A stretch of DNA of 64,000 nt from Phallusia mammillata (taxonomy: Eukaryota; Chordata; Ascidiacea; Phlebobranchia; Ascidiidae), in the NCBI GenBank assembly GCA_003260075.1, contig QLIY01000158.1, positions 127,792-191,791 on the forward strand, written 5' to 3'. Position 1 is the first letter of the stretch. The number at the start of each line of letters is the position of its first letter. Below are positions 28,401 to 42,239 of the stretch, one piece after another. A model generated the notes under the pieces. That model saw only the letters and a program-made list of their open reading frames with translations, ran no database searches and had not been told where the DNA came from. The translations under genes and the position numbers were made by a program.

Positions 28401-31400
28401 TATACGAGGGTAGTTCAATACACTCTACCTGTAACCAGCCTGCTTATGCATTAACTGGTCTGCTCTCTGCGCATTGTATTGGCGAACCAAAAAATACCAA
28501 ACCGAGAACATGTTGATGTCAGCATTGTCAAATTTTTAAATAATTCTTAAAAATTTCTTTAATATGTTGTTGTTTTCAAATTGTGGTTGAAATCGAATAA
28601 ACTACCCTTACTGAACGGCAGCCTTAGTTTCGCAACCTCTAATGTATTACCAAAAAAACTTGATCAAGAACAAAAAAAGAATTCAAAACCTTTTAAAAAA
28701 GCAAATTCAAAATCTAAAATGATTACCTGCAGACAGTGCACACTGTTTCGACCTATAAGGTCTCATCAAAAAATGATTACAATATGGAACAGTGCGTTTT
28801 CAACAAGTTTTATGTAATATTAAGAATGAAAGTTTGATGTAAAGTTGGCGATAGGTCACCCTGGAGCAAAACCCAAAAAGAGATTTAGGACTAGTTAAAT
28901 GTTCTCAAAAGGTCCTTGAAATAAGCCTGGCTCGCTCCAACCAGACGACACGGCGAATTACGTGACATGACGTAGGCCCAGGCCACCAGGTTAACATACA
29001 GTGGATATCAAAGCACCGAAGCACATCCCAACTTCACCAGGCCATGGGGGAATTCGTTCCCAGAAGAAAGTAAACGGGCAGAAGTCAGATCAGGGAATGG
29101 CAGACTCGTGTTACGTATATGGCGGACGATACACGGACTTACGCAATCCTACGGTGCAGCTCCAAACCTAGTTTTAACTGGAGTCCTCTTGCAAAAACAT
29201 CTGTCGGCGCCGAGTGCCCTTATGATCGCGGCAAATTGCTTGTTAAAAGCGACACAAAGAGAATCATGTCGTGCCAACTTCGGCGATTGGCAATGTCGCC
29301 CTTCGACCCATCAGCAACTTATACGCTGCCTCTCAAATTTGAATGGAAGTGCAAATGGAATCAATATTTCGGAAATGTCACAAGACAGATGCTTGACCAC
29401 ATTCTCCACTCAACAAAATCAGAAGCATGTGTCCATATTAAGCGCCCCTTGTAAACGTGATGCATTCCACTTTATGTATTTGATATGTTGAAATACAAAG
29501 TGTAAACAAGCCAAAGGATTTGTTATTCCGCAAAACCAGGCAAAATCCAGCAACTCAACAAACATATCAAGTCATTTGCTATTGCGATTATTGACACAAA
29601 ACTTTGCATCTAATGACCAACACTTTTATATCACTGCAGTCATAAACATATCACCCTTTTTAGAATTTCTCCAACATTATGTTTAACCTGAACGGACACG
29701 GCAAAATGGGCTAACCGCTTGTACATGACATCCAAGTGTCACAGTGAGATGTAATTGGAGATTAATGACGGACAGCTGGAGCCATTCTCACTCACAAACA
29801 CCTGTTGGGTTTGCGGAGAAAACATGACGGAAGTTTGTTCTTGAAAATTTGAATAAAGTTTTTTGAATTTGTAAAACTGAAAACTGATTAACGAAATAAA
29901 AAATGCGAACATTTGAGTCAAGATCGTTGATTTTGTCGAAATTGGGTGTTGTGCATAGTTTTACCAACAGCCACAAAATGAAAGCAAGTTTTTTAAGACG
30001 TCAGTCAAAGACGCCATCAAACGAACAAATAGGGAAATTACTTTGTCCAAATTACTTCCTGAATAGGTAATAGTTAAGTGCAAACGACTTCCTCGGAATT
30101 GATCTACACAGCAAACTTCGAATACTGCCACAAAAAAGCCTCAACGATAGTCAAGGATAATTAAATAGAGGCATACATGTGTTAGTAGTTTTAAAATATT
30201 AACAGGGAACTTTAGCCCAAGTAGTCGAAAGCTGTGTGGTCGAGACGTGCTCAAGCGGAGAACAAAGTTGAAAACTCTTAAGTTTACCTAGACACGTCAT
30301 TGTGCTCGAGTTCTTTTTTACTTCACGGAAATTCCCGTGTAAGTTTTTGGACAGTTCTGGTTGGTTTGTGTCATAGCATAATTCCGACACGTTGTTTGCG
30401 TGGGGCCGGGGAGAGCGAATACTTTCGAAAACCACAAAGACCTACGAGTTTTGGAAACTTCGACATGACAAAAAGTTTCTTGCACATAGTCACCTACATT
30501 TCGCTTAAAAGAGTTTACAGTTAATATATTTGAGACTAAAGTGTTTCACAAAAGCCTTTACACTCGTTCTATTTTGGGATTATCGTATGTGCACAGGAGC
30601 TGTAAAATTTATATGCGATTGATAAAACAACGGCATCCGGATGTAGCCTTAACAGTTTCTATTTTGAGCTTGTGAGCGTCACGTAACCATCTTCAACCAA
30701 CAGATAACACAAGAAATCTTCCTGTGACAAAACGCAATGTGATATGGAAAATATTTGTGAACAAATGCCATGTGTTTTTAGATCATGTAATTTAATTATT
30801 AGAAACGAAAAATGAACGAGGGTACACGTGAGTGAACAGCAAGGTGAACAATATTTCTTCTAACACACTGCTGAATTCGCAATGGTGTATGAACATAGCA
30901 ACGTACATCACATAGGTGTCGTTCAACACGTGTAAATAAATAAAGGGAAAATAGTTTCAAAAAAGTTGTTAGATGTAGAACATGGAAAAGGCCGCTTTTT
31001 AAAATCAAAAAACAGTTTAAGAAAACAAATTTGCTGAGGAAAAATCACGTGGGTTGTTGCCTTTTAGACGAGGCAATTTTGTCGCAGATAAAGTAATCTT
31101 AACAGAGAGCTACCGCGATAAGAAATGCTGGGAAAAGCCATGGACCTCGACTCACGCGAACGGTCAGTAGCGATTGGTTAAAATCACACCACGTGTTTCA
31201 CTAGGTCAAGTAGTAAACTTCAAAGTAGGTAATCGAGCGTATTACCAACCGCATAATAGTCGTATCGCTTGTTTTATTGCACATAAGGTTGCTAGCTTGC
31301 TATAGTTGTTTTAGTTCCACATAACGGTCTTGTTCAGACACACATGCCATGCTTGCAAGAAAAAAATACAGGACACTTGTCGCGAGTTTTAAAACAAGAC

Positions 31401-33598
31401 AACTTAAAGTATCTTGATACATGCGATTTACGTTGAGGTGGCTGAGGAACCCACGAGACTCTTTTCGCCAACAAGCAAGGTCCGCCGCCTTACGGCCAAA
31501 TCGGACAAATATTTGAACACGAGGTCATCAGTTAGCGAGATTAACGAGCTCAGGTTCCGTCGAATTAAAATTACAAAGACGGGACAGGTTTTTGCCAACG
31601 CCGCTTTTGTGCCGAGCAGACTGGTCACGCCTGAATAGTTTTGTTTAGTCTAGGTCGCTTTATACCGACGTGGCACGGGTAGGCCATGTACGTCACTGAG
31701 TAGAGTTCAGGTAACCATCGCTCGAAACTTTTCGTCCGCTGTACCGACGTCAACCTTTCATGGTCAGTCACGTGGCGCCTGCAGCGTTGTTTCACGCTTG
31801 ACTTGTCACGCGTTGCAACCACAACTATGTGTATCGAAGTAGTTACAAATTGCACGTTATTTTCAGCTTGTGAAAATTTCCATTCACTGTAAGTATTAGT
31901 TGGGAAATATAATAAAAGCTTAGTGGTAACCCGATCCGTAAAACATTTGTCAAAACTACCAACAAATGTAACCGTTTAAGTTTTATCGCTAGTTCTTTGG
32001 ATGAATATTTTCAGGTAAAGCGTGTCTGTTCGAGGAAAATCAGCCAACCTTAATATACGGCTGACGTGTGTACAGCGCATCTAGTCATCAAGTACCTTTT
32101 GACGTTCATTTGGCCGACTTACCTTTACATAATGGCTAGGTTGATGGTCTAAAATTCGGATAAGCCGCGGATATTAAACTACAAATTGGTAGCCGACAAA
32201 TTTGCTGCATGCACGTCGTGAACAAGTCACCATGGTTACAGCAACGAACAATAAATTATTAATAGTGACTGGCAAAAAAACGTATTAAGACGATTAATTA
32301 AAAAACACCTGGTGTTGTTTAAACCGGTTTCTCAAATAAACTCGAAGATGAATATGGGTCACAAAAAGCATAATACTTTACATCCAACGTAGTTTAAGCA
32401 AATCATGAATTAAGTAGTGGAAAATATGAAACTTTACTTTTTTTATTTTCCTTAACTTTATAAATACACAAAAATAACCACCAACATACCTTAAGTGCAT
32501 CGAAGCAGGCGATAACTTTCCCGTCTGGAGCAATCTGGATGTTTTTACCTGGATGGGCATATCTGCATTCGTCTGCTGACCTCTTGCATGCGCCTCTTTG
32601 GAACTCCCGACAAACCTGTTAAACAGCACACATATTTACCGTCAAAATCCAAAATGCTAAAAAGTGAGGTTTTTTATAAATGGTAGTGGTACCCAAAACC
32701 ATTAACAAAAAAATCTGTTTTGAGATTCGAAATTTCAAAAAAAACTTCAAGGACAGCATTTTACCAAGTACAGTTCACGTACGCAAACAATTACGTTATT
32801 TTCTCAGTATAACTTAAGTATAATAACGCAATTTCGAAGTTAAAAAAACGTTTTCTCGGAAGAGTCAAATATTGACAGTGGTATAAACCACAGTCGGGCG
32901 CAATGCAAGTTCAACGCACAAGTCATCAGGTTGCCGCCTCACCGCATTCCACACAAAGGAATTAAACACTACCCACGGCCTTTCATTCAGCGCACGAGGG
33001 CCCGATTTTCGTTTTGCCTTCTTACCGGATCGGCGCGAATAACTGTTGATTAGCGTCATGCTCAAGTGGGTAAGAGAAGCTATGTAAGTTCAATCTCGCA
33101 CGGAATTGCATTCACACGACAGTAGCGAGGTGTTTCCGATTGCCACGTGTGTAAGACTCAACTTATCGACCAACTACGCGGGAGGTCTGTGCAATCAAGT
33201 CTGTGTATTGCGGTGTGCAAAGTTGCAAATCGCACTTTTTGGTTGCTTTCATCTGTCTGGGTTGGTTTTGATGTCAAACCTCGACGAAGTTAAACTGATA
33301 AGCCCACTGCGACTGTTAGAAAGCTAAATGTGGGTAACACAGTTTGGAAACTACAGAAATTTGCAGCAAATCGTGGACCAAGAAACCACGTTGCTGTCAT
33401 ACCTTGAAGCTCTTTACAGATGTTAAAAGACAAAGATGGATGGTGATGTCAATCCAGCACTTACCTCAACTTTTAACCACTCGGGATCTCGAATCTGCGG
33501 CAACTGTTGCATGCTGGGTAACTGGCCAACCGCCAATTGCGCAGATGAGAGTGAGGGAACATTGGCTGATACCGGGGTGACGCAACCGACGCCGTGAG
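10271..33598 (-). CDS. mbnl: Muscleblind-like RNA-binding splicing regulator with five CCCH fingers
   Basis: Coding exons in transcript order: 33465-33598, 32490-32615, 18814-18990, 17275-17389, 16855-17003, 15520-15702, 14889-14981, 13378-13621, 11851-12029, 11258-11423, 10271-10458 (TGA 10271-10273). All phases agree, giving about 583 codons. Residues are counted from the first exon listed. The N-terminus has [10 protein letters not shown], matching the family motif. Finger 1 is [21 protein letters not shown], finger 2 spans exons 2-3 ([12 protein letters not shown]), and fingers 3 and 4 lie together in exon 6 ([28 protein letters not shown]). Spacing is C-X7-C-X6-C-X3-H for fingers 1 and 3, and C-X7-C-X4-C-X3-H for 2 and 4. 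MBNL proteins bind YGCY RNA motifs and control alternative splicing in muscle and nerve. After an Ala/Ser/Gly/Gln-rich region, exon 10 adds a fifth finger at about 501-518. The start is unresolved: an in-frame ATG exists in exon 1, but an upstream exon may supply it. Confidence 0.96.
12275..13289. mobile_element. Interspersed element, copy 1 (ATGGGTCCCC ends, internal repeats), in an MBNL intron
   Basis: The unit starts ATGGGTCCCC and ends with the reverse complement GGGGACCCAT. Its right end (GTGCCCCCTTCA, then a short gap, then GGGGACCCAT) is shared with a second copy at 49648-50542. Similarity also extends about 20 bases left of the start. Inside, two related blocks near 12945 and 13090, about 145 bases apart, share GGGTGAACC, CTGGGTCA and AAACTTCAGGAGGAT. 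There is no long open frame. It lies between MBNL exons 8 and 9. Non-autonomous DNA transposon is the best guess; no target-site duplication was clear. Confidence 0.6.
16418..16472 (+). repeat. Homopolymer run of 55 G
   Basis: An uninterrupted run of 55 G lies in an MBNL intron between exons 5 and 6. Such long G runs form G-quadruplexes and are hard to sequence, so its true length may differ. Reading frames through it are poly-Gly artefacts. Confidence 0.95.
18991..32489 (-). other. Large 13.5-kb MBNL intron 2
   Basis: This intron separates the exon carrying finger 1 from the exon that completes finger 2. In vertebrate MBNL genes the corresponding early introns are also very large. I found no recognisable exon inside. 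GC-richer blocks with open frames occur near 26.5-26.75, 29.1-29.45 and 31.4-31.65 kb, but on overlapping frames or both strands and without matching splice phases. They could be enhancers, alternative exons or chance. Confidence 0.6.
28727..28769. mobile_element. 43-bp insertion flanked by 11-bp direct repeats
   Basis: The 43-base segment begins CTGCAGACAGTGCAC and ends AAGGTCTCATCAA. It is bounded by perfect copies of AAAATGATTAC at 28716-28726 and 28770-28780. Its sequence matches each arm of the palindromic element at 52687-52814, so it looks like a solo arm of that family. The flanking repeat resembles a target-site duplication. Confidence 0.5.
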
Positions 33599-36500
33599 CT
33601 GCAAATATAACAAGAGCAACCTGAAGGTGTATAAGTCACATTTTCTATGTAACCTTATTCTGCATTTTTATGTTTTTCTGAATGTGCTTCAAATCTATAT
33701 TGTTTTATAGGTACAAATGCCTCCAAAACTATATGATGTTTAAATATGCTTATGACTTTATAGAATTAGGGTGTCGTAACAGTGGCATATAGGTATTACA
33801 ACAAGGTATTACTACACACACGACATTAAACACACTTGACAAACCTCAAAAAAATTGGCACAAAAGCACAAAAACTGTACATTAAGTACAATGACAAATA
33901 CATACACTCCATTTATGAAGGCAAAGCGCAGCAGTGCAAGGTTGAAACGCAGCAGCAGTCACAGGGAACACGGCCAAGTGATCAATGGTTGCAGGGGCAA
34001 TGACAAATGTACTTGTTTCAAGTTGCCTTGTTTTGGAATAAAGAAGTAGCAAGGCGAAGAAACCAGAGTAAAGAGCAGTATGAAAAGTTCCAAGGTAAAA
34101 GCTTGTGTATGTTTGGGTCTCTGGAAATAGGGCAGTGTGTACAGGTATGTGTGTGTGTAGGTGTCAAGGGCGAGGTGTAAGAGGGGTAAAAGACAGGTTA
34201 GCACGTTTGCGAAGCAGCCACTGGCGCACGCTTACGTTCTTGGGCAACAGTAAGTTGTGACGGGGTCCAAGGTTCACCGCAAGAGTCACCCACAAGGCCA
34301 AGAAACGCCACTTCAACGACTTGGTGTTCCTGGTGGCAGTTAAAGGAGTCCTTGCAATATCACTTGGAGGTGTTGTTTACTTTAACAGCAACTTATGTTG
34401 AGATTCAAGTTAAGACAAGATGCGTTTTTGAACGACTGAAATCAGACGGGGATCAATACACAGCCTGCTTGCCGGGGTGCCCCAATCAGATAGTTGTCGT
34501 CACCACATGCGATATTGGTTTATAGCTGCTCCAACGGTTTTACGTCATTCCAAAGCAATGGCCACGTGTGCGAAGCTGACCGGTCGTCGATCGATGGTGG
34601 TTCACCCACACAGCCCTATAGCAAGTTAAATCACGACTAGGCGGCGACCAACTACAGCGGCAACTCTGTTTCAAGAGGCAAATGTAACGTTAAATGTTCC
34701 TCGATGGCTACTCTCTTGATCGTCGTGGGAATACAAACAAACGCTGTCACTACTTGAGGCAGCTACAACTAAGCTATACTCTTGCTTGAAAGCTATCCGG
34801 CCACTTCTTACCGCAACTACACAGCTGTTATGACCTTGTAACAAAGACGGTTGTTGGAGTTCTGACATGTGAACAACATAAAGGTGCACATGATATTTAT
34901 AGCTACATCGGTTTGTGCCTGGGCCCAAGCAAACACCTCACGTCAAATAAATGTCAAAATCAAATGATTTTTGGCAACGATTAAAGTTTAAAGCAGAAAA
35001 ACACATACATCATTTCTTGTGCCTAGTTGTAACTTAACCTTTAAAATAAGCAAGCAATTGACAAGGGGCAAGTGCCGACGACAAGCGGACAGCTTCACGT
35101 CAATAAAAGCGATCCATCACAATTCGATTTTCAAACACGTTTCCTTTCTTTTCATGTCAAGTGCATGGTTTCACAAATGATGAAGCCGAACTGGCGTTTT
35201 CACTGCACTTTAACAATGTTGGCCACCTTTCTGGGCTAAAAATAACAATGCCCAAAACTTCAAAACGCAAAGCAATGTGTCGAAACCCGCTTAGCTGAAC
35301 TTGCCGTTCCACATGGTAACACAGTTGCGACCTGTGGCAGCTGCCGCCTAATCCGTTTTCCAGCGAGACTTATTTTTTTAAATTCACGCTCCCAGAAGCA
35401 GTTCGCTAAACCACATTGCGTGTTAAATCCTAAACAAGCCAGTCTGGGACCTTTGCTTTTCACTGCCCAAGGGCACGATTAACATCGGCTGCATTGCGCT
35501 GTTATTAAACAAAACACTCAACCGACTGCGCTTGCCTTAAATCTGTCTGATGTGATCACTTTTAAGTAGATAAACCATACAGAACGCGAACAGTGTGTAT
35601 TGCCATTTACCGTGGTAACGCGAAAATTTGTCAGGAGGTTTTCTGCAGACGGACGATTGGTTTCATAGATCAGATAAAAAGGCGATCAATTAAAGTTTTA
35701 GGCAGCGCTTAGAGGCATAAACTATCCGCGAGATACCGCGGGCGTACAACTTACTCGTCCACATATGTTTTTTAAACACTATACACTATACACACAAGTG
35801 AAGTTATGTCTCAACAGCTATTTTACTTAGACTCCTGTGTCTTATGACATACAAGTTAGATGGGCATTGCAAAAATGTTAAAGCGCCATTAGGATTACAA
35901 TTTCTAAAACGTAAAAAAATCGTTCAATTTTTGAAATTCACGTTAAACCCAACAGTCACTTTGTTTTCGGTGAATGTATTGCAAATGAATTATTTCTAGT
36001 TTATTTAAACCGTGACTGTCCGCGTTCGACAACGTGGAAAAAACTGGTTACAAAAATGAAATTTGATAAAACGTGCACAGCAAAATATGTAAGACAGCCA
36101 ACGTTGCAAATTTATACACTGGTAAAACTACAACAATTAAATTTTTTTTACAACAATGAAAAAAATTGTATTTGCGCAGAATTTACAGCAAAACGGTATA
36201 TAGGTGCAGAATTTGGTAATATGGAAGAACTGCTATCGATCGGGGTGTTCACGAAACATAGACATTGCAAAACGAGGTATAGCTCCTCTGTATTATATAT
36301 TTGCTTTTACCTTATGCTGGGAATGTAACAAGCAACGGTCAGTAATCCTCAACACAAACAAGGTGGCGTTGCCGGGTGCTTTACAGCCGCTCCGTAATCG
36401 AACACCTTATTTACCTTTTGTTCTTTCCACGAATCAAAAGAATCAGGTTAAGCCAGTTTGTAAGGTTACTTTGTTTTAAATAAACGGCCACAAAATGGTA

Positions 36501-39500
36501 ATTGAATTGGATGATTTCAATACAACGAATGTTATGTCCACTGGTATCTACGTTTTGCTGAATTTTTTTGTAATTTTAGTTTTAATAGCGCAAGTCAAGG
36601 TATGCGAAAAAATTGAAATGACGAAATAACAAAGTTTATAAGTAAGAATCATTTACCATCAACAAGTTTCACATACCAGTATCAGTTATTTAAAGTTTAG
36701 AGGCGTTATCGCTTCTATATTTGAGAGACTTTCGCAAAAAAACAAGTATATATTCAAAAAATTTCAGGATCCTCGGTCTTTGCACACAAAAAATAGACAC
36801 ACCGTGTAACTTGCTTGCTATAAAATCAAGTGACTTCGACTAAGTTTTCTATGACACCAAATAACACAAAAAATTAAGTAATTTAAGTAGAATAGCAAAC
36901 ATCAGTACAACGCAGGCGGTGGGCAAATAAGAAAAAAATGCTTTAGTCACGGTGCAATGTCACCCCTACGCCAATGCCAACCATATAACCAGGATGAAAC
37001 AAACAACAGTATATTACAGATCATCTCAAAAGTTTGTACATCCATTAAAGTCTAATCACCACAACTAAAAATACCTTCTGTTTTGCGCAACGAAGCGTGA
37101 AAGCGAGCTACAATGTCGACGCGCGTCCTCGTCTAGCCAAGCAAAAGTAAACAAAGCAATCCGCATCGCAGGTCTTTTGTGCTTGCCACTCTACTAAATT
37201 TGCCACTCACGCGTTGGCGGGTTTCTAATGCCAGCTTTAGCTTCAACGTATTGGGGTTCGAGAACAAAGCGCTAACAAACGTGTACCAGCCTGAACCGCC
37301 CCATCATAAAACAGACCAATACCGAAGAGACGAAAGTCTGGAGGAGAGTCAAGTCTGCCCGGTGTTTGCACAAGAATGGGTGGGTAATATGAACCATGCG
37401 GTCCATGTTCTCATACTAGGTAGACTTTAACCAAAACCTTGGTCCTTTCGGCCAATTCTAGTTGTCTTTATAATGGTGTCAATGCCTTCAACCACGATAC
37501 AAAAACTTTGTTTCAGCAACTGTTGACAATTTGTCGCACTTTAAACGTGGCGTGACAAAAAAACAAACAAACGTATACTGTCCTTTCTGCCTACTGAATA
37601 CACACACAAACTAATATAAATTTTTTTTAAGGGGGCTAGAGCACAAAAAACCCATAAAGTACAACAATTGCGATTTTTCTCCCTAAGAATTGGTATTGTG
37701 ACACGGCGGCCTAGCCAGTTCGACAAACCGTGTTGATCAACTGGCAAATCACGGCCACTTGACGGTTACGAAGTACATGCTATAATGACATCACTGTTTG
37801 TTCAGGGCTTTACTTAACCTCGCGTCTGCGACAAAAGCTTGCTGTAGAATGGAATAGGACAAAAGCGAACGCAAATTCGCGCCATGTTGAACGTGGCCCA
37901 AATCGGTGGAGGGACAAGTTCGCGCAATTTTACATGGCCTGAAAGGTCCCAGGAACCAAGGCAGGCAAGCGGCATCAAGCGGTTCCGCGTATCAGGAGAA
38001 TGACAGGACAGACGTGACTCTGTGGTCAACCGGGAAAAAGGGGGCGACGCTAAAAAGCTAAGAGCGGGCCGATGATGTCAAGCGTCTACGAAATTTCAAG
38101 CGCTATAGAAACGTGCCTCTTCGCGCTTCTCACGTGACTACGAGAATGAGATGCACTTTCTCCAGTTAAAGGGTCTGTCTCGTATCAGTTGACCATGATA
38201 TGCAGGTGACAACAAACTACCACGCCGCGCTATATGTAGCAGCTCGGCGAATGTGTTTTGTACTGTCTGGATTCGAACATAGTTGCTTTTGACCTCGTAA
38301 TCTTGCTCGTTATCTCTGTTTTAAATTTCGTATTTAGTACACTTAATATTACACAATAGCATTAATTCACATAAGATATTGGCAAGACCTTTCATTAATA
38401 AGAGATACACCACTGAAAAAGTAGACACCTCAGAATTTCCGTTGCCAATAACAACAACAGCTCGTGTGGTTGCCGCCTTTGGTCAGGTGTCACCAGGCAA
38501 CAATCTATTTAATAAACGTTTGAACCTTTACACCTTTTTTGCTCCCAATATAAAAAACAAAGTAGTATTTTCTGTGTATTATAACAGTGTTCCCATCGAA
38601 TCAAGGTACACGAAAGTCTTAAAAACGACAATACAAACATTTTCAGCAACACCCAAAAACCTCCACATTATATTTTGACTGTCTATTGTAGCTGTGACCA
38701 GAAAAAGCTTTAACTGTACGGGACGACAAATGTGAACAGTCTGTACTGTACAAATATTACGATGTACTAGATACTGTTTGCTCACTTTTACTGGTGACAC
38801 GTCGCAAATCATTTTATATTTACTGTTTCACCTTACTAATTTTTTATGCTTAATTGCGAACATCGATCTCGAGCCACACATTAACACGATATGCTATTCT
38901 CGACTTTACTTTGCATGTGCGGTAATCTGAACGTCAGGTTTAATAACTTGTAGAAAATACGAACAACCTACACTGGCAAAGATTCTACTCTATTAATGGT
39001 GTTAGTCAGAAAAAAAAAACGAATTCTCGTTGCAACAGTCAACACGCCGCAATGAGTCCAGCCTTAAACATCCGACTCCGTACCATATAAAGCCTGGCAG
39101 GTATCCGCAAGTTGCCTGACACTGTTTTTCGAAATCACCTTCTCAATTCGTGGCTAATCCACGCAGGTTTTTGTCCGGTTTGTGGCTTGTGCTCGTGCAC
39201 AAATTTCGTAAGCTGATTTAAAGGCAGTCAATCGTAAAGAAGTTTGTTCTAAAGGTAGACGATATGAATCGCTTTGAGCTGCTAATCAACGCGCTTCACG
39301 CACGGGCAAACCGCATTACTGGCACACGAAATGAAAAGAAAATACCGTTGCTAGGAGATAATTTGCCAACTATTATCCGAAAATTTACTTCATATATTTA
39401 TTTATGTCAATCTTATTTGGGGTTTCTACATTTCTTGCCCCCATTTGCGCGCTTTGCAATAAAGTCTGTTATGTACAGAACGAACTGGGAAGGCATAGCA

Positions 39501-41835
39501 GTTGCGTAAGGTCGCGAACAGAGCCACCGAACCGAAACCTATTAAAATCGACAACCAAAGAATATTTAAAAATGTTAAATAATATATACTTGGTTATAAT
39601 GATTTCGTTTTTACCAGCGCACAAAAGAATTTCTGCATGCTTTTGCTGAAACCATGGTAGGGTTTGGCAAGTGATAAACATGGGTGTTAGGATGTCACTA
39701 TAAGTATTGCAAAAAAACACAAGTGATTCATAACACACTTGTCCTGATCTTCATCTCATATCTTCAAACGTATACATTACACCATACACACGTAATTTTT
39801 AAGCAGAACTGTATCATAATGTAGTGTTAAAACACAGTTCGTCAAATGAAATTCCACAAAACAAGTTTCTTGCAATAAAAACATTAAATTGTTTTAACGA
39901 GGGGCTGAACGCATCGTCGTTTCCGTCACATGCTAAATTCATCCGCTCTAAAAATGAACGATTTCCGCAAATAAAACACAGAGGCGCGTCGGTTTTAGTT
40001 TTGTGTATATTACATGACATGATACTACCAGTAAATTTTAATTTCTTATCAAATTGCTGAATTTAGACTTAATATTTTTAAATTTGCAAACAACAAAATG
40101 GCGGACATTGGTGCAGTTTAAGTAAAAAAGAAAAACGTTGGCTGATTTTACTTAAAAATAATCGTAAAGGTTCAAACAAAACAAAGACCACCTGTTCTCC
40201 TTTATTTCGCAAGTTGCTTGTATAAGAAGTAACATTGAAAAAACAGTTTTGGGGTGCTAGTTGTTTAACAAATAAACAAACTAATCACCATGCACTGATA
40301 CTTATTCTCAGCCCTGTTGTTTCGTCGATGTTTTGGCGAAAAAACAGCCGTTACAACTCTCACATAAAGAATAAACATACCTTTCCAAAACGAAAGAGAC
40401 AGTTGTCAAGTACAGCCTAGCACACTTAGCTTACCGTAGTGTTGCAAAGCGCTGGAGTCGATTAGATACTCTTGAAATGGTGCAGAAGTCTCCATGTCCG
40501 CGTGTGGCGTTACGGCAAACTGCACAATACACGATCGCTGCGCAAGCTATAACAATATATGTGCAGCTTGAAAGCGACTTGATACACATCGACAGATAAA
40601 CGAGGCAGCTTATGCATCCGTTTCGAGAATTCGGCAAAAATCGCCTGAACCCGTTTTAGCGCAAATTTAACAGAAAAAGGGAAATTTCTTCACTCGTCAT
40701 AACTACACAAACCTCATATCAAAATCTATCCCGTAAGAGCAAAATAGTACCAGGCACTAATCATAAATCGGTTTAAAACATTGCCTAATCCACAGACACA
40801 TTTATTCAAGTTGCTTTGAACTTCTTTTAGTAAACATCACATGGCACATGTTCCTAGGATAAACACTTTTTTGAAAAAATGACTATTTATTGATTGTGTT
40901 TGTTTAAACATGAAAAATGCCAATTTTCTGCAGTCCCACAGGTAATGAGTTCCATAGAGAAGATATTGAGCCAATATTACTAGGCCTAACCTTATTAAAT
41001 ATTTATTCTTCATTGCAAACAAAAAAGAAAATTAGCTTCCGAATTGAAACTTTGAGTTTTGAACAACCACTTATAAAAACTTCACATTACAAACCATTTA
41101 AAATAAACATAAAACAAACATGACAAAAGGGGTTGGTAACAGTTCATAGACTTTAATACTTGTGAGTAGGAAAAGTGATTTTACAGTTGAAAGTCAATTT
41201 CCTGAAAACAACAACAAACAAACAAACAAACAAACCAATCCAATAAAGTGTATTGATTGATAGATTATACTTTTTTTTCTAAATCATGTAATTATTTCGG
41301 CCAACAGCTTTCTTATTCCAAGGGCCTGTCACTAGGGTATCGAATTTCAGGTAAAGCTTGAACAATACTTAGGTAACATGAGAAGCCTGGCAGTGTCAAT
41401 ACACGAAAGCAAGTTTAAAAACATTCAAAAAGTACATCTAGAAATCAACTTGCAAACAAAATTGGAATGCAAATAACTTCTGATAGAAATATTAAATGAA
41501 ATTTTAGTTTTTGAAGCATTAGACAAACAATATTAAACTTCACTTTATGATGTGAAGCCATTAAGTATTTTTTTAATATACTGTAGCTTTAAAGGTTCTT
41601 TTTTAAGTAGTTTCTACTAGTAGACATCCAAAGTAAACATAGCACGTGCGATATGTGCAGTGTGCACCTTGCAAGATGTAAACCTCTTTGCCAACAATGA
41701 ACGTAAAGTAAGTCAAACAATATGAACTGCATGATTAATTCCAAAGCCTCTCTCTAGTACTGACCTATGCACCACAAAACACACCTAAACTTTAACCAGT
41801 TGACCACTGAATTTTAGCTACTGTATAAGTACAGC

Positions 41836-42062
41836 AGTTGGCCGTCTGAGAGACATGGTTATGACCAGATCACAGCCAGCCGTCTCGTCCTGCGCGGCAC
41901 GCGCTAAGTAAACCCAGTCAGCTCCATCTGTTGTTGCGTGCTCAAGTGGAACGACTTGTCACGGTTCATGGCCAAGGTTCGCCAAACTTTTACATCTCAG
42001 CTGGTGGCGCCAGAGAAACATCTGCATCCCGTTCTGCAACTTCCAAGTCTATTTTATACTAA
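41836..42062. other. GC-rich block with several open frames, possible exon
   Basis: This block stands out from AT-rich surroundings. On the minus strand an open frame reads TDGADWVYLARAAQDE, then CDLVITMSLRRP, and ends at TAG. On the plus strand another frame of about 63 codons ends at TAA near 42062, containing LHLLLRAQVERLVTVHGQG. Neither is recognised and neither could be joined to a neighbour by splice phase. It could be the last exon of an unnamed minus-strand gene, an MBNL 5' exon, or a regulatory element. Confidence 0.25.
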
Positions 42063-42239
42063 ATAGCGGAGGTTTAGGGATTTGTTTTAGGTAAACACAT
42101 TTTTCACATTGTAATGAAATGTTCAAAATAATAAACTCTACTAAAGCTGTTTTACTTAATTTGTTTTCCTTTTAACAGGAAAGTCCAGGGGAAAATGTTG
42201 GTTGAATCAGCAAAATCGTAACTACCAAAGATTCTAGAG

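Noticed and set aside
29108-29491. Two overlapping plus-strand frames of 111 and 127 codons
   Set aside because: They overlap in different frames, neither is recognised, and no splice phase links them to MBNL. Probably a chance effect of higher GC.
38265-38285. TRNA-like B box (GGATTCGAAC)
   Set aside because: No A box at the right distance and no cloverleaf could be folded. No tRNA was found elsewhere in the window by this motif.
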